Shown: positions 1 through 7,601, counted from the first letter of the stretch. The stretch is 15,507 bases of DNA from an uncultured Oscillospiraceae bacterium (GCA_910588635.1 CAJUPW010000040.1:1-15507), one strand, 5' to 3'. The notes: a model not told the origin generated them from the letters alone. Program-made: numbers and translations.

Positions 1-1
1 C

Positions 2-481
2 AATAAACTGTTTGAAATGCTGATCCTGGAGGGGATGCAGGCCGGACTGGCATGGATCACGGTGCTGAAAAAGCGGGAAGCCTTTTGCGCTGCTTTTGAC
101 AACTTCGATCCCCCAAAGGTCGCGCTGTATGATGACGCAAAGATCGAAGCCCTTATGGCGAACACCGGGATTATCCGGCACCGGGGCAAGATCAACGCAG
201 CTATTGGCAACGCAAAAGCATTCCTTGAAATTCAAAAAGAATACGGCAGTTTCGACCGATTCATCTGGGCCTATGTCAATCACACACCTATCATCAACGC
301 CCCACACAGCATGGCGGAGCTGCCTACATCCACCCCGTTGTCCGATCAGATCAGCAAGGACTTGAAAAAGCGGGGCTTCAAATTTGTGGGGTCCACCATT
401 GTCTATTCGTTTATGCAGGCTGTCGGGATGGTGGACGACCACATGATTTGGTGTCCCTGGCATACGAATAACAGAAAATAA
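2..481 (+). CDS. tag: DNA-3-methyladenine glycosylase I, 5' end cut by window edge
   Basis: Base-excision repair enzyme that removes 3-methyladenine from alkylated DNA in the cytoplasm. The frame is open from base 2 (N-K-L-F-E-M), so the ATG at 17 is internal and about 28 N-terminal residues are missing compared with the roughly 187-aa E. coli protein. The visible part matches Tag closely: LEGMQAGLAWITVLKKRE, GIIRHRGKI, a YVNHTP-type segment, LPTSTPLSDQISKDLKKRG and FKFVGSTIVYSFMQA. The C-terminal DHMIWC keeps the His-x3-Cys spacing of the family's zinc ligands; the N-terminal ligands lie outside. The stop at 479-481 converges on the virB4 stop with a 10-nt gap and no obvious terminator. Orientation and position at the end of the transfer block suggest cargo rather than transfer machinery. 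Identity is secure; the cargo role is inferred. Confidence 0.93.
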   Translation, partial: NKLFEMLILEGMQAGLAWITVLKKREAFCAAFDNFDPPKVALYDDAKIEALMANTGIIRHRGKINAAIGNAKAFLEIQKEYGSFDRFIWAYVNHTPIINAPHSMAELPTSTPLSDQISKDLKKRGFKFVGSTIVYSFMQAVGMVDDHMIWCPWHTNNRK

Positions 482-491
482 AACCGGAAAT

Positions 492-2828
492 TCAGGCGAC
501 GTTGGTCTCACTCAGCTTGGTGGACATCAAGCGGTAGAGCCGGTTCTTGGGGAAATTGTCCATAAACGGCACGATGGCGCTGCCGCACTTGATGAGGCCC
601 CGCCCAAAGTCCACGTTGGTGATATAAGAAAGCTGGTTGTCCGAGATGTTCAGCAGCCGGGCCAGCTCCGCCCGGTCGGTGGCCGCCTGGTTCAGCATGA
701 CCAGGAACTCGCTGTTGGCCAGCATCGTCCGGGCGGTGTGGGACTGGAGCAGATCGTCCACGTTCTGAGTTAGACCAGTACAGCAGGCTCCGTACTTTCT
801 GACACGTTTCCAGAGGGTAAACAGGAAATTTGCGCTATATTCGTGCTGGAAAAGCAGATATATTTCATCAATATAGACCCAGGTGTTTCGTCCCATCTGC
901 CGGTTTCGGATGATGCGGTTGAACACGCTGTCCAGCACCACCAGCATACCCACCGGCTGGAGCTGCTTGCCCAGGTCCCGGATGTCGTAGCACAGGATGC
1001 GGGAATCGGTGTCCACGTTGGTGGGCTTGGCGAAGGTGTTGAGGCTGCCCTCGGTGAACAGCTCGATTGCCAGGGCCACGTCACGGGCCTCCGGCTCGGA
1101 CTGCCGGAGCAGCTCGGCATGGAAGTCCTGGAGGGTTGGGGCCTTGCCCTGGTAGCCGCCCTTGATGTAGTTGTGGTAGACATTGGCGGTACAGCGGTCG
1201 ATGATGGATTTCTCCTTGGCGGACAGCATCCGGTCGCCCATGAGCTGCTCACACAGGGACAGCAGGAACTCGGACTTCAGCACCACCGGGTTCTCGCCGT
1301 CCCCGTAGCCCTGCTCCATATCCATGGCGTTGATATGATTGGGCGAAGTGGCGGAGATATTCACCACCTCGCCGCCCAGCCCTTCGATGAGGGGCCGGTA
1401 CTCGCTCTCAGGATCTATGACGATGATGTCATCCTCTGTGGAGAGTGCCAGATTGACCATCTCCCGCTTGGCGGTGAAGGACTTGCCGGAACCGGACACG
1501 CCCAGCACAAAGCCGTTGCCGTTGAGCAGCTCCTTCCGGTTGGCGATGATGAGGTTTTTGCTGATGACGTTCTGCCCGTAGTACACGCCTCCCTGATCCC
1601 GCACCTCTTGGGCCTTGAAGGGCATGAGGACGGCCAGGGCCTCGGTGGTCAGGGTGCGCAGGGCGTCGATTCGCCGCAGGCCCAGGGGCAGGGCGGTGAC
1701 GAGCCCGTCCGCCTGCTGCCAGTTGAGGGTGGAAAGCTGGCACAGGTGCTTGCGGGCGGTAGACTGGAGGGCATCGGTGTCGCTGTCCAACTCCTCCTTG
1801 CTGTCCGCCAGATGTACCAGCGTCACCACGGCGAACATCATCCGCTGGTCACGGGTGGTCAGATCGTCCAGCATCTCCCGCGTTTCCTTCCGCTGCTGCT
1901 CCAGGTCGTAGGGGACAACGGCGGAAAAGTTGTTGTTGCTGTTCTGCCGCCGCTGCCAGTTGGTGACGTTGGTCTCCACACCCAGCAGACGGTTCTGCAT
2001 CTCCCGGACGGCTTCATCCGTGGGGACGGGGATCACATCGATGGACAGCATCATGGTGCGGTTCAGGGCTGTCAGCTCACTGATCATGGAGTCCTTGATG
2101 TAGCTGGCATACTCCTTCAGGAACAGCACCCGGCCATACTTACCGCCCATGACGAAGTAGTCTTTTTTGAATTCCAGACTGTCCGGGCAGATGGTATCCT
2201 TGAAGGAATGGCCCTTCCGCATGAGGTCCCGCAGATCCACATGGAATTCTGTTTCCTCCCCGGTGCGGTAGAAGTCATGCAGCACCCGCAGGCGCTCCAC
2301 CGCGTCCAGCTCCTCGCTGTGGGCATCCAGACGGCTCAGGCGGGTTGTCACATCCGTCGTCACCCGGTCGAAGAAGGTGCGGGCCTCCTCAATATTTTTT
2401 CTGTGAACAGACAGGGTGATGTACCGCTCCTGCACCACACTGTTGGAGGAGTCCGTCACCTTATCCATGAGCATGGTGTTGTACTCCGCCCGATAGCCGT
2501 CCAGGTAGTCATCCTGCCGGGGCAGCAGGATCTTCTGTTCAAAGTCTTGGCGGTTGAGCCGCTTGTTGTTGATGGTCAGCTTGGTGGTGGAGCCAGTGTC
2601 CAGGGCGTTCAGCAGTTCCGAATAGCCCAGGAACATGGACGTTTTGTCCTCCTTGGATGCGATGGCATAGTTGATGTCCGAGAAGCGGATGGTCTTGGAG
2701 AACTTGCTCCCGAACTGAAAAATCCCATCCGGCCAGAGACGGCGGATGGGAATGGCGTCCTGCACGGACTTGGGGAGAACGAAGCCCTCCCGGTCCTGCT
2801 TCAGCGTATTTTGCAGGGTTTTAATCAA
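492..2828 (-). CDS. virB4: VirB4-family conjugation ATPase (TraE/TcpF type)
   Basis: Cytoplasmic ATPase that powers the mating channel of a type IV secretion system. At 778 aa it has the usual length. Walker A GVSGSGKS lies near residue 442 and Walker B VYIDEIYLLF near residue 648. LTQNVDDLLQSHTARTMLANSEF, split here as LTQNVDDLL and LANSEF, is typical of the C-terminal VirB4 domain. The N-terminal half is the less conserved VirB4 CagE/TrbE-like region. The start is a TTG at 2828-2826. It is supported by AAAGGAGG in minus-strand reading with a 9-nt spacer, and it overlaps the prgI stop by 8 nt, implying translational coupling. The protein is last in the visible minus-strand block; the expected downstream NlpC/P60 peptidase is not in view because tag follows on the other strand. 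Confidence 0.95.
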   Translation of the reverse strand: MIKTLQNTLKQDREGFVLPKSVQDAIPIRRLWPDGIFQFGSKFSKTIRFSDINYAIASKEDKTSMFLGYSELLNALDTGSTTKLTINNKRLNRQDFEQKILLPRQDDYLDGYRAEYNTMLMDKVTDSSNSVVQERYITLSVHRKNIEEARTFFDRVTTDVTTRLSRLDAHSEELDAVERLRVLHDFYRTGEETEFHVDLRDLMRKGHSFKDTICPDSLEFKKDYFVMGGKYGRVLFLKEYASYIKDSMISELTALNRTMMLSIDVIPVPTDEAVREMQNRLLGVETNVTNWQRRQNSNNNFSAVVPYDLEQQRKETREMLDDLTTRDQRMMFAVVTLVHLADSKEELDSDTDALQSTARKHLCQLSTLNWQQADGLVTALPLGLRRIDALRTLTTEALAVLMPFKAQEVRDQGGVYYGQNVISKNLIIANRKELLNGNGFVLGVSGSGKSFTAKREMVNLALSTEDDIIVIDPESEYRPLIEGLGGEVVNISATSPNHINAMDMEQGYGDGENPVVLKSEFLLSLCEQLMGDRMLSAKEKSIIDRCTANVYHNYIKGGYQGKAPTLQDFHAELLRQSEPEARDVALAIELFTEGSLNTFAKPTNVDTDSRILCYDIRDLGKQLQPVGMLVVLDSVFNRIIRNRQMGRNTWVYIDEIYLLFQHEYSANFLFTLWKRVRKYGACCTGLTQNVDDLLQSHTARTMLANSEFLVMLNQAATDRAELARLLNISDNQLSYITNVDFGRGLIKCGSAIVPFMDNFPKNRLYRLMSTKLSETNVA

Positions 2829-3183
2829 TTTTCAGTGCCTCCTTTACCGAAGAATGTTCCAATGCTTTGGCGTACAGGTTCTCCGCCCGAAACACCAGCT
2901 TTCTGGGATACAGCAGCTCGGAGCGGATGACGGCCAGCAGGAACTTCTCAAAGGTCATGCCGTTGTAAGTAAAAAAGCCGCCCAGGGCGAAGGGGAACGC
3001 CGCCAGGACACAGATCCAGCCGATCTCCCCGCTGCCCACCACGTTGCGCAGGCCAAAATACAGCCCCACCGCCACCAGGACGGCCAGCAGGGCGAACAGG
3101 AACTGCCGCAGGGACAGGCCGAAGAACAGGCTTTCCTGATAGTCCCGGACTTCTTTGTTGATGCGGACTTCGATAATGCTCAC
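2821..3183 (-). CDS. prgI: PrgI-family membrane protein of the conjugation channel
   Basis: Small inner-membrane component of Gram-positive conjugation channels (PrgI family, equivalent in position to VirB3). The sequence has the family signature near its N terminus, EVRINKEVRDYQESLFFGLS, followed by two hydrophobic segments (about residues 28-47 and 53-75) and a soluble tail ending KALEHSSVKEALKID. The listed GTG start at 3183-3181 directly abuts its GGAG, which is too close for normal initiation. The ATT six bases further in (3177-3175) has GGAGG with a 5-nt spacer and would remove only two residues, so the true start is uncertain. The stop overlaps virB4. The gene sits 396 nt downstream of trbL, a gap occupied by a hairpin and a + strand ORF. 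Confidence 0.9.
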   Translation of the reverse strand: MSIIEVRINKEVRDYQESLFFGLSLRQFLFALLAVLVAVGLYFGLRNVVGSGEIGWICVLAAFPFALGGFFTYNGMTFEKFLLAVIRSELLYPRKLVFRAENLYAKALEHSSVKEALKID

Positions 3184-3194
3184 CTCCAGAGTGA

Positions 3195-3578
3195 ATTGAA
3201 AGAATCGGCAGACAGACCGTTGTAAAGTCTGTCCGCCTATGGTACTATGCGATTTTAGGGTTCGGGCTGTTTCTGCTGCCCATTTTGTTCCGTCTGGCGC
3301 TCAAACTCCGGCTGGGCGTCCCCATGCTGTACGCAGTCCTGATGCTCACCGCGTTCCACGGCTGGTATCAGGCCCACGCCGCCCTGGCGGACGGCATCTT
3401 CTTCGTCCTGGTTGGGCTGGCGGTCCTGTCCTGGGTGGTGACGCTGCTCCGCTGGCTCTGGAGTCTGGTGGAGGATTGGCGGGAGGAACGCGCCGCCGCA
3501 GAGCTGCTGGCCTACCGGGTGCGGCAGGCCAGGGCCAACGGTGAGTATGTCATCAACACCGAGGGCCTGTGGCGCTGA
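3195..3578 (+). CDS. Small membrane protein ORF antisense to the transfer operon; start unclear
   Basis: Not recognised. The frame is open from 3195 to the TGA at 3576-3578. It encodes three hydrophobic stretches: YYAILGFGLFLLPILF, a segment around MLYAVLMLTAFHGW, and FFVLVGLAVLSWVVTLLRWL. A basic/acidic tail ends in NGEYVINTEGLWR. Third positions are mostly G/C, as in real genes here, and no minus-strand ORF explains the region. The first conventional start is a TTG at 3285, but it would cut into the first membrane segment. No ATG, GTG or TTG lies upstream in frame, only ATT 3195, ATC 3204 and GTT/GTA near 3219-3224, and I see no ribosome binding site. It may use a rare start or be 5'-truncated. 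Its stop is 1 nt from the trbL stop (convergent). Gene reality is likely; function unknown. Confidence 0.55.
   Translation: MERIGRQTVVKSVRLWYYAILGFGLFLLPILFRLALKLRLGVPMLYAVLMLTAFHGWYQAHAALADGIFFVLVGLAVLSWVVTLLRWLWSLVEDWREERAAAELLAYRVRQARANGEYVINTEGLWR
3207..3237 (-). promoter_or_regulatory. Intercistronic hairpin upstream of prgI
   Basis: Arms at 3207-3217 and 3227-3237 pair over 11 bp around a 9-nt loop. On the + strand one pair is A opposite C; in minus-strand RNA the same pair is G-U, so the stem is complete only in the transcript of the transfer operon. It lies about 20 nt upstream of the prgI GGAGG and is followed by GATTCTTTC, a poor U tract. It could be an attenuator, an RNA-processing or an mRNA-stability element. 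Confidence 0.55.
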
Positions 3579-3579
3579 A

Positions 3580-4425
3580 TCATCCCAGGCCCATTAGCTC
3601 ACGGATCAGCCGGTCGCTCATTTTAATAGCGCCCACCAGCACAAGCATATTAAACAAAATTTCCCCTACATAGTTCCACACGATGGTTGCCGCCGCCAGC
3701 GTATCGTCCGCGATGGCGGGCGGGGACGAGGCGAATGCCGAGAAAATCACACAGGCCAATACGATCACACAGCCCTCCAGACAGATGGCGGCATAGCTTT
3801 TCAGAAAAGCCACGCCAATACTGCTGGAGGGCTGTCCCGCGAAGCTGGCCATGGGGATGGGCGCAATAGCGGTCGCCATGTAGAGCTTGAAAAAACGACT
3901 ATAAACTGTTAAAATCATGACCAGCGACAGCACCCAGATAAACAGCGACCCCAGCAGGGTAATGGCCCACAGGGGGATGCTCTCCAGAAACCCCACATCT
4001 TCAATGATGGTGACCATCTCCGCTGGCAGTGTCGTGGCGGTCAGCGCCGACAGCCCGGAGGATGTCATGATGGTGGAGATCATCCCCTGGGCCACCTGGA
4101 ACAGTGCTGACATCAGCTCCATGCCGTGGGTCACCGCCGCCTGGGCCAGCACAAAACGGATAAAGCACTTGAATACCATTTCGGGTTTCTTCAATTCCGT
4201 AAAACTGCCCATAGTTTTGACAATGCCCATCACAAAGAACAGCACCAGCAGGGCGCAGCCGATGGCCTGGAGCGCGCCGTTGATCCCGGTGATCACCGTC
4301 CAGACCGCGCCGCCCTTGAAGTTCTCCGGGGTGGTGCTGACCAGCGTCCAGATTTCCGTCAGCTTGTCGTTCCAGGTCGCCAGGGCGGAGTTCAGGTTGT
4401 CCACGATCCAATTTCCGCTTCCCAT
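3580..4425 (-). CDS. trbL: TrbL/VirB6-family polytopic membrane protein
   Basis: Inner-membrane channel protein of the conjugation machine (TrbL/VirB6-like, the version found in Clostridia ICEs). It is 281 aa with about six hydrophobic segments, including ALLVLFFVMGIVKTM, an AITLLGSLFIWVLSLVMILT stretch and a long C-terminal one around GCVIVLACVIFSAF. The segment FFKLYMATAIAPIPMASFAG is typical of this family. The ATG at 4425-4423 is preceded by GGAGGTGA with an 8-nt spacer. It follows the VirB2/Maff2-like gene after a 65-nt gap holding a strong hairpin. Its stop meets the stop of the + strand membrane ORF. Identity by sequence feel and position is strong. Confidence 0.9.
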   Translation of the reverse strand: MGSGNWIVDNLNSALATWNDKLTEIWTLVSTTPENFKGGAVWTVITGINGALQAIGCALLVLFFVMGIVKTMGSFTELKKPEMVFKCFIRFVLAQAAVTHGMELMSALFQVAQGMISTIMTSSGLSALTATTLPAEMVTIIEDVGFLESIPLWAITLLGSLFIWVLSLVMILTVYSRFFKLYMATAIAPIPMASFAGQPSSSIGVAFLKSYAAICLEGCVIVLACVIFSAFASSPPAIADDTLAAATIVWNYVGEILFNMLVLVGAIKMSDRLIRELMGLG

Positions 4426-4452
4426 TTATATCACCTCCAGTGGGAAACGAGT

Positions 4453-4478
4453 GGGGAGAGCGCAGCCGCGCCCTCCCC
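4453..4478 (-). promoter_or_regulatory. Intercistronic hairpin upstream of trbL
   Basis: Arms 4453-4463 and 4468-4478 form an 11-bp stem with a 4-nt loop. One position (4459/4472) is A opposite C on the + strand but G-U in minus-strand RNA. It ends about 15 nt before the trbL GGAGG (4434-4438). No U tract follows, so a simple intrinsic terminator is unlikely; a 5'-end stabiliser or processing site fits better. Confidence 0.55.
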
Positions 4479-4490
4479 GTACTGATGTCC

Positions 4491-4847
4491 TCATCCCCCG
4501 GTGATAAGGGTGAGGATCTCCTTTGTAAAAGTTATAACAATGCCGCCAGCAATGGTGAGGATACCGTTGGAACGCTGGGAGGGGTCGTGGCTCTGGAGGG
4601 ACAGGCCCACCTGGAGGATGCCGAAGCCCAGCAGGATCAGGCCCACGGCGCGGATCAGGGAAAAGATGAAGTCGCTCAGGTTGGAAACGATCTGCAAAGG
4701 ATCGTCCGCAGCAAAGGCGGGGACGATCATGACCGCCATGGACAGCGCCAGACAGGCGAACACGGCGTAGGCCCGCTTGGCGCGGCGCTCAATCTTCCTC
4801 TGGCTCTCCAGGGTGTTCTGGGGCTTCTTCAGTTTCAGGTTCTTCAT
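4491..4847 (-). CDS. VirB2/Maff2-like small membrane protein with signal peptide
   Basis: Probable pilin-like or small channel subunit. From the ATG at 4847 it is 118 aa: a long basic N region, a hydrophobic core (about residues 28-45) and a plausible signal peptidase site after AFA (residue 46). Two glycine-rich membrane helices follow (AVGLILLGFGILQVGLSL and the GILTIAGGIVITFTKEIL segment), the layout of VirB2/TrbC-type pilins and of Maff2-like ICE proteins. The start is chosen because GGAG lies 10 nt upstream; a longer frame reaching to 4898 lacks support. The first 59 nt overlap the 3' end of virD4, suggesting coupled translation. CDS status is strong; the exact family is less certain. 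Confidence 0.8.
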   Translation of the reverse strand: MKNLKLKKPQNTLESQRKIERRAKRAYAVFACLALSMAVMIVPAFAADDPLQIVSNLSDFIFSLIRAVGLILLGFGILQVGLSLQSHDPSQRSNGILTIAGGIVITFTKEILTLITGG

Positions 4848-6585
4848 AGGCTTTGATCTCCTTTTCTTCCTCGGACAGATCGTCCGGCAGTTCGGCAAAC
4901 AGCGGTTCGCCGGGGAATTTCACTTCAGGCTTCTCCTGATGGTGGATGTAGGGCGGTCCGCCGCCGTCTGAGGTGTGGCGGATGGCCGGGTGCTGGGTCA
5001 GCTCATACTTGAGGTCCATGACGGGCTGCGCCCCTCGGATGAACAGGATGGCATAGCGGTTGTCCAGCCCCCGCACCTCATCTGGGGTCAACAATTCGCG
5101 GCCACTCATTTGAAAATTAGTGGAGTAGGAGCCGGATTTTCCCTTGGTCTGTCCGTGAGTTTTTGTATCAATCGTGGATTTTCCAAGGGCCTCCGAGATG
5201 TATTTATGGGTCGCCGCCTCGTTGCCGCCAAGGTACAATATGGTATCGCAGTTGCCTGGTATCGTCTCCCACGAATCCTTAAACATCTCCTTGATCTGCG
5301 CCATATTCTGTATAATGACACTGGAGGAAATGTTGCGGGAGCGCATAGTGGCCAGCTCGCGGGTGAAGCCGGGGAGGGGCATGGCCGCGAACTCGTCCAG
5401 AATGAAGTGGACGTGACAGGGCAGCGCCCCGTGATGGATCTGGTCGGCGCTGTAGTAGAGGGCCTGGAATGCCTGGGCATACAGCAGACTCACCAAAAAA
5501 TTGAACGAGTTATCGTTGTCCGGGATCACGGCGTACAGCGCGCACTTCTGCTCTCCCAGGGTGTAGAGGTCCATATCGTCCCTGTCGGTGATGGCCTTGA
5601 TCTGAGGCAAGTTGAAGGGGGCCAGCCGGACGGCGGCGGACACGAGGATGGACTTTGAGGTCTTGCCCGCCGCCATTTTGAAGACGTGATATTGCCTCAC
5701 CGCCACGCTGGCGGGGTTCTCCCGTTCCATAGCCTGAAACAGCAGATCCAGCGGCGAGACGTACTCCTCGTCCTCCTCCTTCACCTCAGCGTACTCCAGC
5801 ACCCGCATGACCATGGAGAAGTTCTGTTCATACTCCGGGGCCTCCTGCCACAGCATGAGAATGACCGCCTGCAGCAGAGCGGTTTCGGCCTTCGTCCAGA
5901 AAGGATCACTTTCATGGCTGCCCTTTGGCGTGGTGGCTTGGATGAGATTATTGACGAGCCGCAGCACGTCCTTTTCATCCCGCAGGTAGCGGAAGGGGTT
6001 GTAGCCATCCGACTGCTCCAGGTTCACCAGATTCAGCACACGGATGTCATAGCCCTGGCTTTTGAGGTAGCCGCCTGTGGCGGTCAGCACCTCCATCTTG
6101 GGGTCTGTAATAACATAATTGGTGTTGGCCTCCAGGATGTTTGGCTTCACATACGATCTCGATTTACCTGCGCCCGATCCGCCGATGACCAGCACGTTCA
6201 GGGAGCGGCGGTGCTTGTGGGTATCCAGCCCCAGGCGGACATTGCGGGTGAGCAGCTTGTTCTGTTTCTGGGCGAACATGGCGTTGACCTGCTGGGGCGA
6301 GGCCCAGGTGGCGGAGCCATGCTCCTCGCCGTCCCGCGTCCGGCCCTGCTGGTCTGCGTAGAGGCAGATGCCCATGATGTAGGCCCCGGTGCAGACCAGG
6401 ATGGTCACGAGGCTGCGGTCCGTCCACTGGATGCGGAAGGGGTGTTCCATCGCCGCCGTCAGATTGGTGATGATCTCCGGCAGACCGCCGCCCAGGGATT
6501 GGGCAATGAGCAACGCCGCCCAGACTACGAAAATGTAGAGGAACAGGTAAACAGTCAGGTTGCTTGTTCGGGATGATTGTTTCAG
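4789..6585 (-). CDS. virD4: VirD4/TraG-family coupling protein
   Basis: Membrane-anchored ATPase that links the relaxase-DNA complex to the channel. From a CTG at 6585 the protein is 598 aa. An N-terminal membrane segment (YLFLYIFVVWAALLIA) comes first and a second follows around residues 60-75. Walker A GGSGAGKS is at residues 135-142 and Walker B FILDEFA near residue 396. The downstream GNCDTILYLGGNEAATHKYI is typical of TraG. The tail is acidic and Pro/Glu-rich. GGAGG at 6600-6596 is 10 nt from CTG 6585 and 5 nt from an ATG at 6590 that reads ATG-ATC-TGA and stops at once. The first conventional in-frame start is TTG 6513, which would remove the first membrane segment. So either CTG is used or a 1-nt indel follows the old ATG. 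The 3' end overlaps the next gene by 59 nt. Confidence 0.94.
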   Translation of the reverse strand: MKQSSRTSNLTVYLFLYIFVVWAALLIAQSLGGGLPEIITNLTAAMEHPFRIQWTDRSLVTILVCTGAYIMGICLYADQQGRTRDGEEHGSATWASPQQVNAMFAQKQNKLLTRNVRLGLDTHKHRRSLNVLVIGGSGAGKSRSYVKPNILEANTNYVITDPKMEVLTATGGYLKSQGYDIRVLNLVNLEQSDGYNPFRYLRDEKDVLRLVNNLIQATTPKGSHESDPFWTKAETALLQAVILMLWQEAPEYEQNFSMVMRVLEYAEVKEEDEEYVSPLDLLFQAMERENPASVAVRQYHVFKMAAGKTSKSILVSAAVRLAPFNLPQIKAITDRDDMDLYTLGEQKCALYAVIPDNDNSFNFLVSLLYAQAFQALYYSADQIHHGALPCHVHFILDEFAAMPLPGFTRELATMRSRNISSSVIIQNMAQIKEMFKDSWETIPGNCDTILYLGGNEAATHKYISEALGKSTIDTKTHGQTKGKSGSYSTNFQMSGRELLTPDEVRGLDNRYAILFIRGAQPVMDLKYELTQHPAIRHTSDGGGPPYIHHQEKPEVKFPGEPLFAELPDDLSEEEKEIKAYEEPETEEAPEHPGEPEED

Positions 6586-6611
6586 ATCATACTCACCTCC
6601 AAAAATAGAGC

Positions 6612-6649
6612 GGCCCGGTGGATCTGCGCATTGACAAATCCACCGGGCC
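6612..6649 (-). terminator. Terminator-like hairpin in the virD4 leader
   Basis: Perfect 12-bp inverted repeat (arms 6612-6623 and 6638-6649, 14-nt loop). In minus-strand reading it is followed by GCTCTATTTTTGGAGG, a short U run that runs straight into the virD4 ribosome binding site. It could terminate or attenuate transcription between pcfB and virD4. Confidence 0.55.
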
Positions 6650-6668
6650 TGTGATACAGTAAGTGTGG

Positions 6669-6740
6669 TACTTCCCCGCAGCCCTAACGCACGTTTTTAT
6701 TGGGACATTGATCCCGCTTGTGCTGTGGCTGCGGGAAGTA
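6669..6740. repeat. Large inverted repeat between pcfB and virD4
   Basis: Arms 6669-6683 and 6727-6740 are complementary over 14 bp with one bulged C in the left arm. The 43-nt interior holds a nested GCAC/GTGC pair and a GGGA/TCCC pair, giving a possible multi-tier fold. The right arm is followed on the + strand by several T runs. No gene is supported here: the + strand frame that runs through it is the shadow of pcfB further on. The role is unknown. Confidence 0.5.
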
Positions 6741-6746
6741 TCATTT

Positions 6747-7601
6747 TTATCTCGTTTTTGGCCTGTTTTTAGCAACGGTTTTTGCCTTATCTCTGGCCGG
6801 AGCGGACGGTTTCCTGCTCTGCGCCCGATACGCCTGGAGCCGCGCCTCTATGGAGGGGCGCTCACTCGTCTCCCTCGCAGTGCCGCTCTCTCTGTGTATA
6901 GAGGAGCTGATTTTTATAACGGGCAAGTCTCGTTCCGACCGAGAATCTTTTTTTGGCGTGTTCTCCTGACTCCGGCTCGCAGGGGACTCCTGGCGGCCCT
7001 GCTCCGGTGACCTCTGGGACACCTCCTGCTGGAGCTTCACCTGCCCCTGACGGCCCTTCACAGGCCCGGACACGGCCTTTTCCTTCTTGGGGGCCTGCCG
7101 CTCCCTAGGCTGGGGCTGCTTTGCCTTTTCCTGGGGCTGACGCTCCTTCCCCGGGGCCTGCCGCTCCGGCTGGAATACCTCCCGGCCCTGCTGCAGCTCT
7201 TTCGCCGGTTTCCGTTCCGGCTCCGGGGGCATCTGGTACAGGATGCGCTCAAAAATAGCGTTGGCCCGATCCAGCTCCGTCACCGGCAGGATCACATCCA
7301 TCAGCTTGCCCCGGTCATCCTTGTCCTTAATGACGGAAAATAACAGCTTGTGCTTTTTCGCCAGTTTCTTAAACTGCTTGAACTGCTGGGGCGTCATAGG
7401 GAACCGGCGCAGATCCCGCGTCTCCCGCAGCATCTTGCCCATGTTCACCTTGCCGGAAATGACCTTGCGGTTGTGGGCCAGGGCCATGGTCAGGGCAAGC
7501 AGGTTTTTCAGGGCCGAGCCACCCAGCCGCACCGCCACCTCCGTACCGGAGAGCATCATGCGCACCATCTGGTCAGCGGCCTCACCGCCTCCTATCGTCA
7601 T
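6747..7601 (-). CDS. pcfB: PcfB-family relaxosome/coupling accessory protein (DUF3801)
   Basis: PcfB-type protein; in the family's founder (plasmid pCF10) PcfB helps bring the relaxosome to the VirD4-like coupling protein. Residues 1-125 form the conserved part (start MTIGGGEAADQMVRMMLSGT; then MTPQQFKQFKKLAKKHKLLF and VTELDRANAIFERILY). Residues 126-284 are a low-complexity, Pro/Gln/Lys/Arg-rich and probably disordered tail. The ATG at 7601 has GAGGTGAT 9 nt upstream counted from GAGG. It overlaps the relaxase stop by 20 nt, so the two are probably translated together. The tail's composition is repetitive but shows no clean repeat unit. Confidence 0.9.
   Translation of the reverse strand: MTIGGGEAADQMVRMMLSGTEVAVRLGGSALKNLLALTMALAHNRKVISGKVNMGKMLRETRDLRRFPMTPQQFKQFKKLAKKHKLLFSVIKDKDDRGKLMDVILPVTELDRANAIFERILYQMPPEPERKPAKELQQGREVFQPERQAPGKERQPQEKAKQPQPRERQAPKKEKAVSGPVKGRQGQVKLQQEVSQRSPEQGRQESPASRSQENTPKKDSRSERDLPVIKISSSIHRESGTARETSERPSIEARLQAYRAQSRKPSAPARDKAKTVAKNRPKTR

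Noticed and set aside
843..2930. A 695-codon open frame on + opposite virB4
   Set aside because: Its composition is that of an antisense frame of a GC3-rich gene (His/Gln/Val/Gly-rich with no motif), and virB4 has clear Walker motifs.
6663..7010. Hydrophobic + strand frame beginning in the large inverted repeat
   Set aside because: After 6747 it is the shadow of pcfB; the first 28 codons look membrane-like but have no ribosome binding site and coincide with the repeat arms.
7058..7252. Repetitive coding for a Pro/Gln/Lys/Arg-rich stretch of pcfB, which looks like tandem repeats
   Set aside because: The units are irregular in length and sequence; this is low-complexity protein tail rather than a DNA repeat or CRISPR array.
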